The translations under genes were made by a program, and so were the position numbers. Source: JACCXJ01 sp052387115 (lineage in GTDB: Bacteria > Pseudomonadota > Gammaproteobacteria > JACCXJ01). Taken from it: a stretch of DNA of 22,351 nucleotides. Positions 1-8,066 of this stretch are shown piece by piece. Below the pieces are notes generated by a model. The model was not told the DNA's origin and did no database searches. It worked only from the letters and a program-made list of their open reading frames with translations. Location: NCBI GenBank assembly GCA_052387115.1, contig JBQTJM010000188.1, positions 1 to 22,351 on the forward strand, read 5' to 3'. Numbering within the stretch: the first letter of the stretch is position 1; every line of letters begins with the position of its first letter.

Positions 1-359
1 TCCCTCCCGGCGCTGCTCCGGGAATGAAGTCCGTCGTACAGCGCCACCCCCTCGCCCCTCTCTTCACGGGAAACGGTGTGGATCCGTAGGTGATCTAAGT
101 CTATCAAGCGAAGCCGGCATGTCAAGCCACCGGGACGGGCTCGTTCCTGCTGCCACGCCGAGCCCGGCGCCGGCCGCTGGCCGGTCTAGCCTGCTCGATC
201 GATATTCTAGCGTTCTCAAATAGATACGGGCCTTGCACGCGCGCATGCCCGGTTCGCGCATGCCCGGAGATCCGGCGCCGCGCGCAAGGACGCGGCGACT
301 GCCCTCACACGCGGGCACGACCGGCCATCGATGCTATGCCGGGCGAGACACTGTTGGCC
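1..359. other. Left-edge non-coding stretch, no gene seen
   Basis: No reading frame here has a convincing protein or a ribosome binding site placed before a start. Short open stretches exist on both strands but give low-complexity Arg/Pro/Gly-rich translations typical of GC-rich shadow frames. It lies downstream of the CBS-domain gene, and I found no hairpin followed by a T-run that would end that transcript. The only local structure is an 11-bp direct repeat (CGCATGCCCGG) at 242-252 and 257-267. A gene beginning left of the window on the minus strand cannot be excluded. Confidence 0.6.
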
Positions 360-794
360 CTAGCTCATGGAAATGTAGTCGCGCAACGCGCGGGCCTCGG
401 CCTCGATCTCCTCCATCCTGGCCTTGACCGCATCTCCGATGCTGACGATCCCGCACAAGCACCCGTCGCCACCGGTCACGGGCACGTGCCGCATCCGCCG
501 GTCGGTCATCAAGGCCATCAGCTTCAACAGCGAATCCAACGGGTTGCAGGTGATGACCTCGGCCCGCATGAGGGCCTGGATGGGCATCCCCAGGATCTCT
601 CTCCCATGGCTCGCGAGCCCGTGCACGATATCCCTTTCGGAGAGCACCCCCCGTGGCCGGCCCTCCCCGTCGCACACGACTACGGCCCCGATGCGGTGTT
701 CCATCATACGCTTTGCCGCGACCGCAATGGTCTCGTCGGCCGGCAGGGTGAACACCCCAGCGCCCTTGACCCTAACGATGTCTTCTACCTTCAT
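360..794 (-). CDS. Two-CBS-domain protein
   Basis: A 144-residue soluble protein made almost entirely of a tandem CBS pair (about residues 12-60 and 74-125), with a short acidic helical tail. Features seen are the paired pattern ending in GVLSERDIVHGL in the first repeat and GIVSIGDAVKARM in the second. CBS pairs (Bateman modules) bind adenine nucleotides; stand-alone ones of this size are common in proteobacteria and their partners are usually unknown. I chose the ATG at 794 because AGGAGG (minus strand, 803-808) sits 8 nt upstream. A GTG at 803 would overlap that site. The upstream glycosyltransferase stop codon lies inside the same ribosome binding site, only 12 nt away, so the two are probably co-transcribed and may be translationally coupled. 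The regulatory target is not visible from sequence. Confidence 0.9.
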   Translation of the reverse strand: MKVEDIVRVKGAGVFTLPADETIAVAAKRMMEHRIGAVVVCDGEGRPRGVLSERDIVHGLASHGREILGMPIQALMRAEVITCNPLDSLLKLMALMTDRRMRHVPVTGGDGCLCGIVSIGDAVKARMEEIEAEARALRDYISMS

Positions 795-802
795 GACACA
801 CA

Positions 803-808
803 CCTCCT
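803..808 (-). promoter_or_regulatory. Ribosome binding site of the CBS-domain gene
   Basis: A perfect AGGAGG on the minus strand, 8 nt before the ATG at 794. It overlaps the TAG stop of the upstream glycosyltransferase (807-809) and decides between two in-frame starts (GTG 803 and ATG 794) in favour of the ATG. Confidence 0.8.
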
Positions 809-2063
809 AGGGCAGAGAACTACGGGTGGGTGGCTTGCCCCGAACGGCGTTCACGCCACCGGCTGGAACGATGGCACGGCGATTCGAACGGCCTGGCCTT
901 TCCGAACAGACCTCTTCATAGAGCCCCACGAGCTGGGCCACGACTTGGCCCACCTCGAAGGATTTTACAACCTCGCGGGCACCATTGCCCAAGGCACCCC
1001 GCAAGGTGTCATCCGTCAGGAGCTTGCGCATGGCCTCGGCGAGGGCCTCGGGGTCGTCGGGGGTTACGACGCAACCGCCTCTCCCATCGCTCACCAACTC
1101 GGGCACCCCGCCCGCCCGCACACCGATGGCGGGAAGCCCCAGCGCCATGGCCTCGAGGAACACCAGCGGTTGGACCTCGGTCGTGGAGGCGGATACGAAG
1201 ACATCGCACGCCGCGAGCCGCTCGACCAAGGGCGCCCCGTGCAGCATGCCCGTCCACACGACCCGGTCGAAGATCCCCAAGCTCCTGGCCAGCGCCTCGA
1301 GCCGCGGCCGCTCGCGCCCGTCCCCGATGATCACGAGGTCCGCATCCAGTCCGCCGGAGCGCAGTCGGGCGAATCCCTCGAGCACGAGGTCGACGCGCTT
1401 CTGCTCCACGAGCCTGCCGACGTGGACGGCGGTCGGCCGGTCCATCCCGAACCGTACACGCAGCGCGGCCTTGTGCACAGTGGTAGAGAAACGCCGCAGG
1501 TCGATCGGGTTGGATAAAACGTGGACCGGGCGCCTGAGCCTGTGCTCCAAGAGTTCCCGCTGCAGCGCGCGAGCGGGGGTGATCACCGCCGAGCAGCGGT
1601 TGTAGAAGAATGCCAGATAACGCCGGAGCAGGCGTTTGATCACCGTGTAATCGAGCCGAAAGTTGCTGAGATATTCGGCCAGGAAACCGTGGTGGCTGCC
1701 CACCAGCGGGCAGGATAGGATCTTGGCGCAGGCCACGGCCTCCCAACCGACCGTGAAGATGGTGTGCAGATGGATGACATCCGGCCGAAAATGCCGGAGC
1801 TTCGCGAGTGGGCGCGCGATCGTCGGGAAGCGCGCCTGGATGTGCCGGAAGCCGGGCCAAGTGAACGATGGGAACGGGAATACGAGGACACGTTGGTCCA
1901 ACTCGCCCTGCGGCCCGTCCTCGCCCTCGATCCTGCTCACGTCCATGGTGAATACGGCGACCGCATGCCCGCGGCGCACCAACTCGTTGGCGGTGGTCAC
2001 GACCGAGCGTACGACACCGTTGACTTGCGGGAGGAAGGTATCGGTGAAGAGGGCGATGCGCAT
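807..2063 (-). CDS. Glycosyltransferase family 4 (GT-B fold), probable glycolipid sugar transferase
   Basis: A 418-residue GT-B enzyme. The N-terminal acceptor domain starts with MRIALFTDTFLPQVNGV, typical of GT4 enzymes of the MgtA/GDP-mannose-dependent mannosyltransferase type. The donor domain holds HVGRLVEQKR (about 214-223), the IIGDG strand, and the retaining-enzyme EX7E motif TEVQPLVFLEAMALGLP (Glu296 and Glu304). It should transfer a sugar from a nucleotide-sugar to a lipid or glycan acceptor at the inner face of the cytoplasmic membrane; the exact donor cannot be read from sequence. The last ~35 residues are basic and low in complexity, beyond the usual fold. It begins 24 nt after the stop of the hydrolase-NACHT gene and ends inside the ribosome binding site of the CBS gene, so the three form a candidate transcription unit. 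The ribosome binding site is weak. Confidence 0.88.
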   Translation of the reverse strand: MRIALFTDTFLPQVNGVVRSVVTTANELVRRGHAVAVFTMDVSRIEGEDGPQGELDQRVLVFPFPSFTWPGFRHIQARFPTIARPLAKLRHFRPDVIHLHTIFTVGWEAVACAKILSCPLVGSHHGFLAEYLSNFRLDYTVIKRLLRRYLAFFYNRCSAVITPARALQRELLEHRLRRPVHVLSNPIDLRRFSTTVHKAALRVRFGMDRPTAVHVGRLVEQKRVDLVLEGFARLRSGGLDADLVIIGDGRERPRLEALARSLGIFDRVVWTGMLHGAPLVERLAACDVFVSASTTEVQPLVFLEAMALGLPAIGVRAGGVPELVSDGRGGCVVTPDDPEALAEAMRKLLTDDTLRGALGNGAREVVKSFEVGQVVAQLVGLYEEVCSERPGRSNRRAIVPAGGVNAVRGKPPTRSSLP

Positions 2064-2087
2064 GTCTCGATCTCGCTCGCCGATGTA

Positions 2088-5018
2088 TCAAGCGGTGCCC
2101 GCCTCCAGGCGCGCATGCAGCGCCTGGCAGGCGCGGTACAGCTCTAGGACCTCGGGCACCAGGGCGAAGGACGCTATGACCTTCTCGAACTCACAGCCCG
2201 GTTTCAGGAGCTGCGGCAACTCCTGCGACAACTCGAACACATGTACGCCGTGCTTGCGGGCGACGACGAGATAATACAGGTAATGCAGCGCGCGGATCGC
2301 GAGCTTGGGATCGTGATAGGCATCGAGGATGGGGACCAGGAAAGCGAGTTGTAACGATCGAGAGCGCGCATCGACCACCGCCGTCCCATCCGAGACGGTG
2401 CAGATCATCGGCAATGCGGCGGCGGTCTCGGCGTCCGAAAAGCCGATGCGAGGCCATGGGACCTCGGGTTTCGGCAGGCCGAACAGTCCCGCGAAGGCCT
2501 TCTGGTAGCACCATGCGAGGCTGCAAGCCACCGGATCTCTGACCGGGGTCGTATCCGGGTTCGAGAACAGTCGGAGCTTGGGAAACAAGGCGCGCCGCAA
2601 GTCGCCCAGAGATCGGTCGGTAGCGCTGTTGAGCAGCACCCGGTAACCCAGACCGGCGATCGCGACCACCCGCGACAAGGGCTCGAACTGGGCAAGCTCT
2701 TCGAGCAATAGCTGGATCGCCCTCGGCTCCACGGCGGTCTCGGTCCAGGCCAGGAACGCGATCACATTACCACTAATATAGGTGTTCTTGGAGTGCCGCC
2801 AGGCCTCCAGCACCGAGCGCACCTGCCCCTCGCTGATCGTGACACCTCGGAATCCCTCGCCCGCCATGCGGTAGATGTGAGAATTGAAGGCCGTGACCCC
2901 GAATTCGGTGACGCACCCCCACCTGAGGCACAGGACAAAGTATCTGGCGAGCAGGAACTCCTGCCAGCTCCGATGGATGAATCGGACCTTGTCCGGGCCG
3001 GTCGAGACGAACACCGTGCGCTGGGTGATCGCCGTGCAGGTGTTGCGGTGCCCGACCAGACCGAAACCGAACCAGACGTCGCTACCCCCACCCGCGAGCG
3101 CCTGCTCGGACGTGAGCTCCGCACGCCAGCGTTCCACCACCGTCCGCGCCTCGGCGAGCAGGGTCTGGGTATCGATCTCGCCGCGGTGCTGGTAGAAGAA
3201 GAGCCACGCGACCAAGGTAAGGGCGTCCAGGAGATGGTCGATCTCGACGGTCGCGCCGTCCGCTGTGGGCAGGCCGACGAGATGACTGCGCCGCAACATG
3301 GTGCGAATGGTCTCATCCATGATCGTTCCCGCAGTAAGCCCCCGTGCACCGAAGCCGTGCTCGGTGTCGGGTTCGAAGTTCGACAGGATGAGGGGCGTGA
3401 GCACGAGCTCGAGGAGGCGTGGATCGGTGACCCGCGACAACCAGCGCTTGCAGGCGGGGAAGGTCCGCTCTGCTTGGGGGACCGTGAGGCGCAGGACTTC
3501 CAGGACATCGCGTGGGTCGCTGGCCAGGCGTTCCAAGCCGTGCAGTCCACTGCGGACCGCCGCCACGATCGCGAAGCGCGGGTTGTCACGATAGCGGGTC
3601 ACGACGCCACGCAAGGTATCGACGACGGACGACAGGCCGATGGTCGGATGATTGACCAGAAAATCGTCCACCCCGTCGAGGATGACCGTGACCGCCCGGT
3701 TGCGGAATACATCCTCGATCCACTCGGAGCGGTGATCACGACCGGGGTAGAGGTGCGTGACCCACGCCGACCACCACGCCCACAGCGCCTCCCACAAGCG
3801 TCCCGCGTGCGGCTCCTCGCGAGACAGCGTGACCTGCTGCATGGGGATGAAGAGCGGAAACGGGGTCGCGGGCCCCGGCTGGGCCAGATACAGGCGACCC
3901 AGGCGCCAGGCGAGCATGCGCATCACGGCCGACTTGCCCACCCCGGCGGCGCCGGTGACGACGATCTGGCGCGGCCTTTCTCGGCCCTGCATGAGCCGCT
4001 CGCAGACCAGCGCGCAGATGTCCTCCTGGGTACCGAGCGAGGCGGCGTTCGCGGTGGCCACGGCACGGTCCGCGGGCGCCGCTTCTCCGGCCACCTGGTC
4101 GATGAGTGCCGTCGTGCCGGTCACCCGGTTGACCTCCGCGACCCGCACCAGGGTACGATCCACCACCTGCAGGGCCGGATCGGCACCGTAGCGCCCTACG
4201 AAACCCGCCACGATGCTCACGATCGGCGCGTTGGGACGCTTCGGGACCTTGACGGACCCGTGGGTGCCGCGGAAATAGATGTCGCGCTCTTGATCGGCGA
4301 CCTGGATGGGCACCGAGAGGTCGGACTTGGCGTAGATGTCGTGGGTCACCGGTACCGGTAGCCCCAGGCCGTCCACGCCGGCGACGGCCTCCATGAACTC
4401 GCGTTCGAGGGTGAGCAGCCACGGGTTGTGCCAGCGCAAGACCGCTATGATCTCGTTCCTGCCCCAGTCCTTTCCCCCCTGGGTGACGAAACGGACGGTC
4501 CGCAGCAGCGGCGCCATGAGCGGATACACCGTCGCGTAGGCCACCTTGCCGAACCCGGCCATGAGCGGATCCCCGCCACGATGGGGCACGGCGATGTTGA
4601 TGATGCGCCGGGTGCGCAGCCACAGGGATGGCAAGGCGTCGGGATCCGAGTCCGGCGACAGACCGCGGCCATCCCGATAGGCACGTCGCAACATCTCCTT
4701 GACCACGAGCCCCCCGGTGCTATGGGTGACGAACAGGAGGTGGCGATAACCCTTGAGCTCGGTCTCCAACCAGGTCTTGAGATCATCCGCCGCCGGCGTG
4801 ATCGCGGTCCGCTCCCAGAGCCGCGACGGATACGAAAAAGAGGCGACATCGAGGTCGAGACCCGCGGCATCGAGCACCCACTGGGGCATCCGGCCCCAGG
4901 TCCGGCGGCAGTCCCCGAACACGCCATGGATGAACAGCACCATCACATCGGTACTCGGGCCGGCGGCCTTGTGGACCAGGCCGTACTGGCCGTGGCTGGT
5001 CCAGAACTCAGCACTCAT
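2088..5018 (-). CDS. Alpha/beta hydrolase-NACHT fusion, STAND-type ATPase
   Basis: A 976-residue cytoplasmic protein with three parts. Residues 1 to about 285 are an alpha/beta hydrolase: oxyanion-loop strand LFIHGVFGD (29-36), nucleophile elbow THSTGGLVVKEML with Ser100, a likely acid in YAKSDLSVP (Asp233) and a likely histidine in GTHGSVKVP (His253). Residues ~350-700 are a NACHT-type P-loop NTPase: Walker A GAAGVGKS (356-363), Walker B VTVILDGVDDF (443-453, Asp448), and the winged-helix motif FIHRSWQEFLLARYF (680-694) found at the end of NACHT modules. The remaining ~280 residues are mostly helical, with no repeat I recognise, and would be the sensor. Similar esterase-NACHT fusions occur in bacterial and fungal STAND proteins, where ligand sensing by the C-terminus activates the N-terminal effector. 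Start: an ATG at 5093 lies in the loop of a terminator hairpin, so I prefer MSAEFW at 5018, though it has no clear ribosome binding site. Substrate and trigger are unknown. Confidence 0.85.
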   Translation of the reverse strand: MSAEFWTSHGQYGLVHKAAGPSTDVMVLFIHGVFGDCRRTWGRMPQWVLDAAGLDLDVASFSYPSRLWERTAITPAADDLKTWLETELKGYRHLLFVTHSTGGLVVKEMLRRAYRDGRGLSPDSDPDALPSLWLRTRRIINIAVPHRGGDPLMAGFGKVAYATVYPLMAPLLRTVRFVTQGGKDWGRNEIIAVLRWHNPWLLTLEREFMEAVAGVDGLGLPVPVTHDIYAKSDLSVPIQVADQERDIYFRGTHGSVKVPKRPNAPIVSIVAGFVGRYGADPALQVVDRTLVRVAEVNRVTGTTALIDQVAGEAAPADRAVATANAASLGTQEDICALVCERLMQGRERPRQIVVTGAAGVGKSAVMRMLAWRLGRLYLAQPGPATPFPLFIPMQQVTLSREEPHAGRLWEALWAWWSAWVTHLYPGRDHRSEWIEDVFRNRAVTVILDGVDDFLVNHPTIGLSSVVDTLRGVVTRYRDNPRFAIVAAVRSGLHGLERLASDPRDVLEVLRLTVPQAERTFPACKRWLSRVTDPRLLELVLTPLILSNFEPDTEHGFGARGLTAGTIMDETIRTMLRRSHLVGLPTADGATVEIDHLLDALTLVAWLFFYQHRGEIDTQTLLAEARTVVERWRAELTSEQALAGGGSDVWFGFGLVGHRNTCTAITQRTVFVSTGPDKVRFIHRSWQEFLLARYFVLCLRWGCVTEFGVTAFNSHIYRMAGEGFRGVTISEGQVRSVLEAWRHSKNTYISGNVIAFLAWTETAVEPRAIQLLLEELAQFEPLSRVVAIAGLGYRVLLNSATDRSLGDLRRALFPKLRLFSNPDTTPVRDPVACSLAWCYQKAFAGLFGLPKPEVPWPRIGFSDAETAAALPMICTVSDGTAVVDARSRSLQLAFLVPILDAYHDPKLAIRALHYLYYLVVARKHGVHVFELSQELPQLLKPGCEFEKVIASFALVPEVLELYRACQALHARLEAGTA

Positions 5019-5020
5019 GG

Positions 5021-5044
5021 GCCGATAGGATAGCCGATAGGATA
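5021..5044. repeat. Two tandem copies of a 12-bp repeat before the NACHT gene
   Basis: GCCGATAGGATA occurs at 5021-5032 and again at 5033-5044, exact and head to tail, 2 bp upstream of the ATG at 5018. Read on the gene's strand each copy contains TATCCT, a weak -10-like hexamer. It could be an operator or simply a replication slip. Confidence 0.6.
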
Positions 5045-5079
5045 GTGGGGTTGGCGGCGAGGCGCAGGCTACCGGCGAA

Positions 5080-5107
5080 AAAAAGGGAGGCATGAGCCTC
5101 CCTTTTT
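5080..5107 (-). terminator. Intrinsic terminator after the outer-membrane protein gene
   Basis: A perfect 12-bp stem (5080-5091 with 5096-5107) and a 4-nt loop, flanked by A-runs and T-runs on both sides, so it can work in either direction. It starts 22 bp past the stop of the barrel protein gene and ends 61 bp before the hydrolase-NACHT start at 5018, so it should insulate the two genes. The alternative NACHT start at 5093 lies inside its loop. Confidence 0.88.
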
Positions 5108-5129
5108 CAATCGCGAGCGGATCGCTGGT

Positions 5130-6173
5130 TCAGAAGGCCAACCCTAGATAGCCACCGACGGTCCAGAAGGAGAGGTCTTTGTCCGTATCACCGGCAAGCG
5201 GAATGAAACCGAGGCCCGCTTCCGCGGCCTCCCGACGGGTGACCTCGACGAAATTGTTCTGCGTGTTGCTGATGTTTGACACGAGGTGGTAACGAGCGTC
5301 CATACCGAACTTGATACCGGGGAGGATCTCGTATTCGGCACCGGCTCCGAACTGCGCCCCGACATCGAGATAGGTCGCTGCGTCCGACGGCGGGCTGATG
5401 ACGTTGAAGTCGAGACCCACCGGGATGATCCAAGGCCGGAACTTGCTGCCTTGCAAGAACTTGATCTTAGGCGAGGCGCTGACGGTAAACATCGTGATGT
5501 TCTGGTCACCCGTGACCAAGCAACCGCCATCCGGCTCCAAGGCATCGAAGGAGGCCGCGTTGGTCAGTAGCGAGCATTCCGCAGCGGGCACCACGAGGAC
5601 CGCGTTTTCGCCACCGAAGTTCTTGAATTCCAAGCTGATCTCGCCGAGGGCCTCAGTGCCCTTCCAAAGCCCCCAGAGATCATCCGTCATGCTATGCTCG
5701 ATCGCGGCCCCGACATACCACGCGCCGTCCGCATCTTGTTCCGGAAATCCCAGCAGTTGCCCGGTTCCATCCACGTTGTGGGTATCCGTAAACGATTCGA
5801 AGCCGCGGGCGTAATCTGCGTAGGCGGCGTAACCACCCCGGAAGAATATCAAGTTCTTCATGGTGCGCTTCCCGGGCGCTTCCTCGACCTTGGTCACCCG
5901 GTCCGTGATCTCCTGGTGCTGGGTCGAGTTTCGGGTCTCCTCGCTCTCCATCCGCTGATCCTGCGCCGCTTCTCCGGTGCGCATGCGGTCCAACTCCTGC
6001 TGCAACGCGTTCATCTCCCGCTGCATCTGACGTAGTTTGTCCTCTATGGGCCCGATTCTGTCGTGGGCCAGTGCCTCGGGACACACCGCCGCGAGTGCCG
6101 GCAGCGCCAGGCCCGCGATGATACCGTGAACCGTCGAAGACATCGTTTTGGGATTCCCCCGCCCTCTTTTCAT
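5130..6173 (-). CDS. Outer-membrane beta-barrel protein with N-terminal coiled coil
   Basis: 347 residues. A signal peptide is visible, with hydrophobic core GIIAGLALPALAAV and probable cleavage after ALA at residue 37. It is followed by a heptad-rich, Glu/Gln/Arg-rich helix (about 43-98), then a barrel domain starting at MKNLIFFRGGYAAYAD with alternating hydrophobic strands (for example GISLEF-type and GLDFNVISP segments). It ends in GYLGLAF, the C-terminal aromatic signal recognised by the BAM complex. Two cysteines about 20 residues apart could form a loop disulfide. The coiled coil resembles the periplasmic stalk of porin-like proteins that trimerise or contact peptidoglycan. Function beyond a barrel or porin is not evident. 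A GAGGGGG stretch precedes the ATG, a candidate sigma-70 promoter lies about 100 bp upstream, and a strong terminator follows, so it is probably monocistronic. Confidence 0.82.
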   Translation of the reverse strand: MKRGRGNPKTMSSTVHGIIAGLALPALAAVCPEALAHDRIGPIEDKLRQMQREMNALQQELDRMRTGEAAQDQRMESEETRNSTQHQEITDRVTKVEEAPGKRTMKNLIFFRGGYAAYADYARGFESFTDTHNVDGTGQLLGFPEQDADGAWYVGAAIEHSMTDDLWGLWKGTEALGEISLEFKNFGGENAVLVVPAAECSLLTNAASFDALEPDGGCLVTGDQNITMFTVSASPKIKFLQGSKFRPWIIPVGLDFNVISPPSDAATYLDVGAQFGAGAEYEILPGIKFGMDARYHLVSNISNTQNNFVEVTRREAAEAGLGFIPLAGDTDKDLSFWTVGGYLGLAF

Positions 6174-6270
6174 GATCGACCCCCTCTTGCTGGTTGTGGC
6201 CGGGGCGCCTCCGGCCAGTGATGTGGCACAAAAAACACAATACCTACCCGATAAGACGCCTATTTTTGTA

Positions 6271-6300
6271 AGACTACGACAGTCCTTACGTGCCTGTCAA
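6271..6300 (-). promoter_or_regulatory. Candidate sigma-70 promoter for the barrel protein gene
   Basis: On the minus strand there is a consensus -35 TTGACA (6295-6300), an 18-bp spacer and TAGTCT (6271-6276, 3 of 6 to consensus). The predicted start would give a leader of roughly 90 nt before the ATG at 6173. The -35 is strong and the -10 weak. Confidence 0.45.
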
Positions 6301-6393
6301 TGCTCGCGGAACGCTCTGGATCGGGTTGCGCCGTCCCCTACTCGCAGGGCCTCATCCAAGACCGTGTCATCCATGCAACGCCCGCCGAAGGCG

Positions 6394-7770
6394 TCACAGT
6401 CCCTTGACCCCCTGGATCAGCTCGGACGCCATCTTCTGACCGTCGCCATAGAGCAGGCGCGTGTTGTCCGCATAGAACAGGGGGTTCTCGACCCCGGAGA
6501 AGCCGGTGCCCTTGCCGCGTTTGATCACGATGACGTTCTTGGCCTTGTCCGCATCCATGATGGGCATGCCGTAGATGGGGCTCGCCTTGTTGGTCCGGGC
6601 GTCGGGGTTCACCACATCGTTCGCCCCGATGATCAGGGCCACGTCGGCCTTCGGGAACTCGGCGTTGATGTCCTCCAGGTCATAGATCTTGTCGTAAGGG
6701 ACGCCGGCCTCGGCGAGGAGTACGTTCATGTGTCCCGGCATGCGCCCGGCCACCGGGTGGATCGCGAACTTCACCATCACCCCCCGCTCCTCCAGGAGCT
6801 CGGTCAGCTCCCAGATCTTGTGCTGGGCCTGGGCCACCGCCATCCCATACCCCGGGATGATGATCACCTTCTCGGCGAAGGCCATCATGATGGCCGCGTC
6901 GGATCCCTCGATAGCCCTCATGCTACCCTCGACCGCTCGTTGATCGATCTGAGCATCCGAGGTCCCGACTCCCGCGAACAGGACATTGGCGAGCGAGCGG
7001 TTCATGGCCTTGGCCATCAACTGCGTCAAAAGCGTACCGGCCGAGCCGACCACGGTGCCGGCGATGATCATGGCCGCATTGTCGAGCACGAACCCCTCGA
7101 GGCCGACGGCCAAGCCGGTGAGCGCGTTGTAGAGTGAGATCACGACCGGCATGTCGGCACCACCGATGGGCATGGTCATGATCACCCCGAAACCCAGAGC
7201 CAGCACGAAGAACAGGAACACCACCGGGCCGTAGGGATGGATGAACACCATGACGAGTGCGAGGACCGCGAAGGCCACGAGCCCCCCTGTCATGATCTGC
7301 TTCTGCATCGCCTTGGGGAACAAGCCCCCGCGCTTGGTGAGGTCTTGCAGCTTGGCGAACGCGACCAGCGAGCCGGTAAACGACACGGCCCCGATGAGGC
7401 CCCCGAGCACCGCGAGGAACAGAGCCACGGCCCCATGCTCGGTGCTCGCCTTGGACAGCTCGACAGCGCCGATCGCGGCGGCGGCGCCGCCGCCCATGCC
7501 GTTGTAGAGGGCGATCATCTGCGGCATGTCGGTCATCGGCACCCGCTTGCCGGACACCCACGCCGCAATGCCCCCGAGCGCGATGGCGAGGGTCATCAGC
7601 AGGTAGTTGTGCATGTCCGGCCACAGGTAGGTGATGACGACGGCCACCGCCATACCCCCGCCGGCCCACACGATCCCGTCCCGTGCAGTCACGGGCGAGC
7701 TCATGCGCTTCAGCCCAAAGATGAACAGGACGGCCGCGGAAAAGTAGGCAATCTGTATGACGGTGTTCAT
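6394..7770 (-). CDS. pntB: NAD(P) transhydrogenase subunit beta
   Basis: 458 residues, the usual length for PntB. The N-terminal ~270 residues are a series of membrane segments (domain II) that carry the proton channel. The C-terminal ~190 residues form the NADP(H)-binding domain III, with the signature GYGMAVAQAQHKIWEL, then FAIHPVAGRMPGHMNVLLAEA, LIIGANDVVNPDAR and VIVIKRGKGTGFSG. The enzyme uses the proton gradient to drive hydride transfer from NADH to NADP+, supplying NADPH. It is the last gene of the pnt operon: its ATG overlaps the stop of the middle subunit by 1 nt (TAATG). I see no classical terminator after it; a weak GC hairpin lies near 6385 without a T-run. Confidence 0.97.
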   Translation of the reverse strand: MNTVIQIAYFSAAVLFIFGLKRMSSPVTARDGIVWAGGGMAVAVVITYLWPDMHNYLLMTLAIALGGIAAWVSGKRVPMTDMPQMIALYNGMGGGAAAAIGAVELSKASTEHGAVALFLAVLGGLIGAVSFTGSLVAFAKLQDLTKRGGLFPKAMQKQIMTGGLVAFAVLALVMVFIHPYGPVVFLFFVLALGFGVIMTMPIGGADMPVVISLYNALTGLAVGLEGFVLDNAAMIIAGTVVGSAGTLLTQLMAKAMNRSLANVLFAGVGTSDAQIDQRAVEGSMRAIEGSDAAIMMAFAEKVIIIPGYGMAVAQAQHKIWELTELLEERGVMVKFAIHPVAGRMPGHMNVLLAEAGVPYDKIYDLEDINAEFPKADVALIIGANDVVNPDARTNKASPIYGMPIMDADKAKNVIVIKRGKGTGFSGVENPLFYADNTRLLYGDGQKMASELIQGVKGL

Positions 7771-8066
7771 TATTTTTGTCCCTTGCTGCTCTTGAACATC
7801 TCCAGCATCCGCTCCGTCACCACATAGCCGCCTACCACGTTGCCGGCGGCGAGCGCCACCCCGAGGAAACCGATGATGGTCTGCACGGTGCTGTCGGGAT
7901 CCGCCTGCCCGAAGGCCACCATGGCCCCCACCAGGACGATGCCGTGCACGAAGTTCGATCCGGACATGAGCGGCGTGTGCAGGATCACGGGCACCCGGCT
8001 GATCACCTCATAACCGGTGAAGGCCGCCAGCATGAAGATATACAGTGCGACAAATCCCTCGATCAT
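7770..8066 (-). CDS. pntAB: NAD(P) transhydrogenase subunit alpha, membrane part
   Basis: 98 residues with three hydrophobic segments, matching the membrane part of the alpha subunit when it is a separate gene, as in Rhodospirillum-type transhydrogenases; in E. coli the same segment is fused to PntA. Family features seen are the starting hydrophobic helix after MIEGFVALYIFML, TPLMSGSNFVHGIVLVGAM, and GFLGVALAAGNVVGGYVVTERML. With PntB it forms the proton-conducting domain. I placed the start at 8066 because that ATG overlaps the pntAA stop as ATGA and begins the conserved sequence; a longer in-frame extension to 8159 runs inside pntAA and is not family-like. Confidence 0.95.
   Translation of the reverse strand: MIEGFVALYIFMLAAFTGYEVISRVPVILHTPLMSGSNFVHGIVLVGAMVAFGQADPDSTVQTIIGFLGVALAAGNVVGGYVVTERMLEMFKSSKGQK

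Noticed and set aside
336..1517. Long plus-strand open frame of 393 codons
   Set aside because: It is antisense to the CBS and glycosyltransferase genes, has no family-like sequence and is His/Pro/Gly/Arg-rich, as expected from the opposite strand of a GC-rich gene.
2793..4361. Long plus-strand open frame of 522 codons
   Set aside because: It is fully antisense to the hydrolase-NACHT gene, whose motifs are unmistakable, and shows no domain signature.
5019..5093. Start of the NACHT protein at 5093
   Set aside because: This ATG lies in the loop of a 12-bp-stem terminator, and the extra 25 residues are not hydrolase-like. The upstream purine run is better explained as the hairpin arm than as a ribosome binding site.
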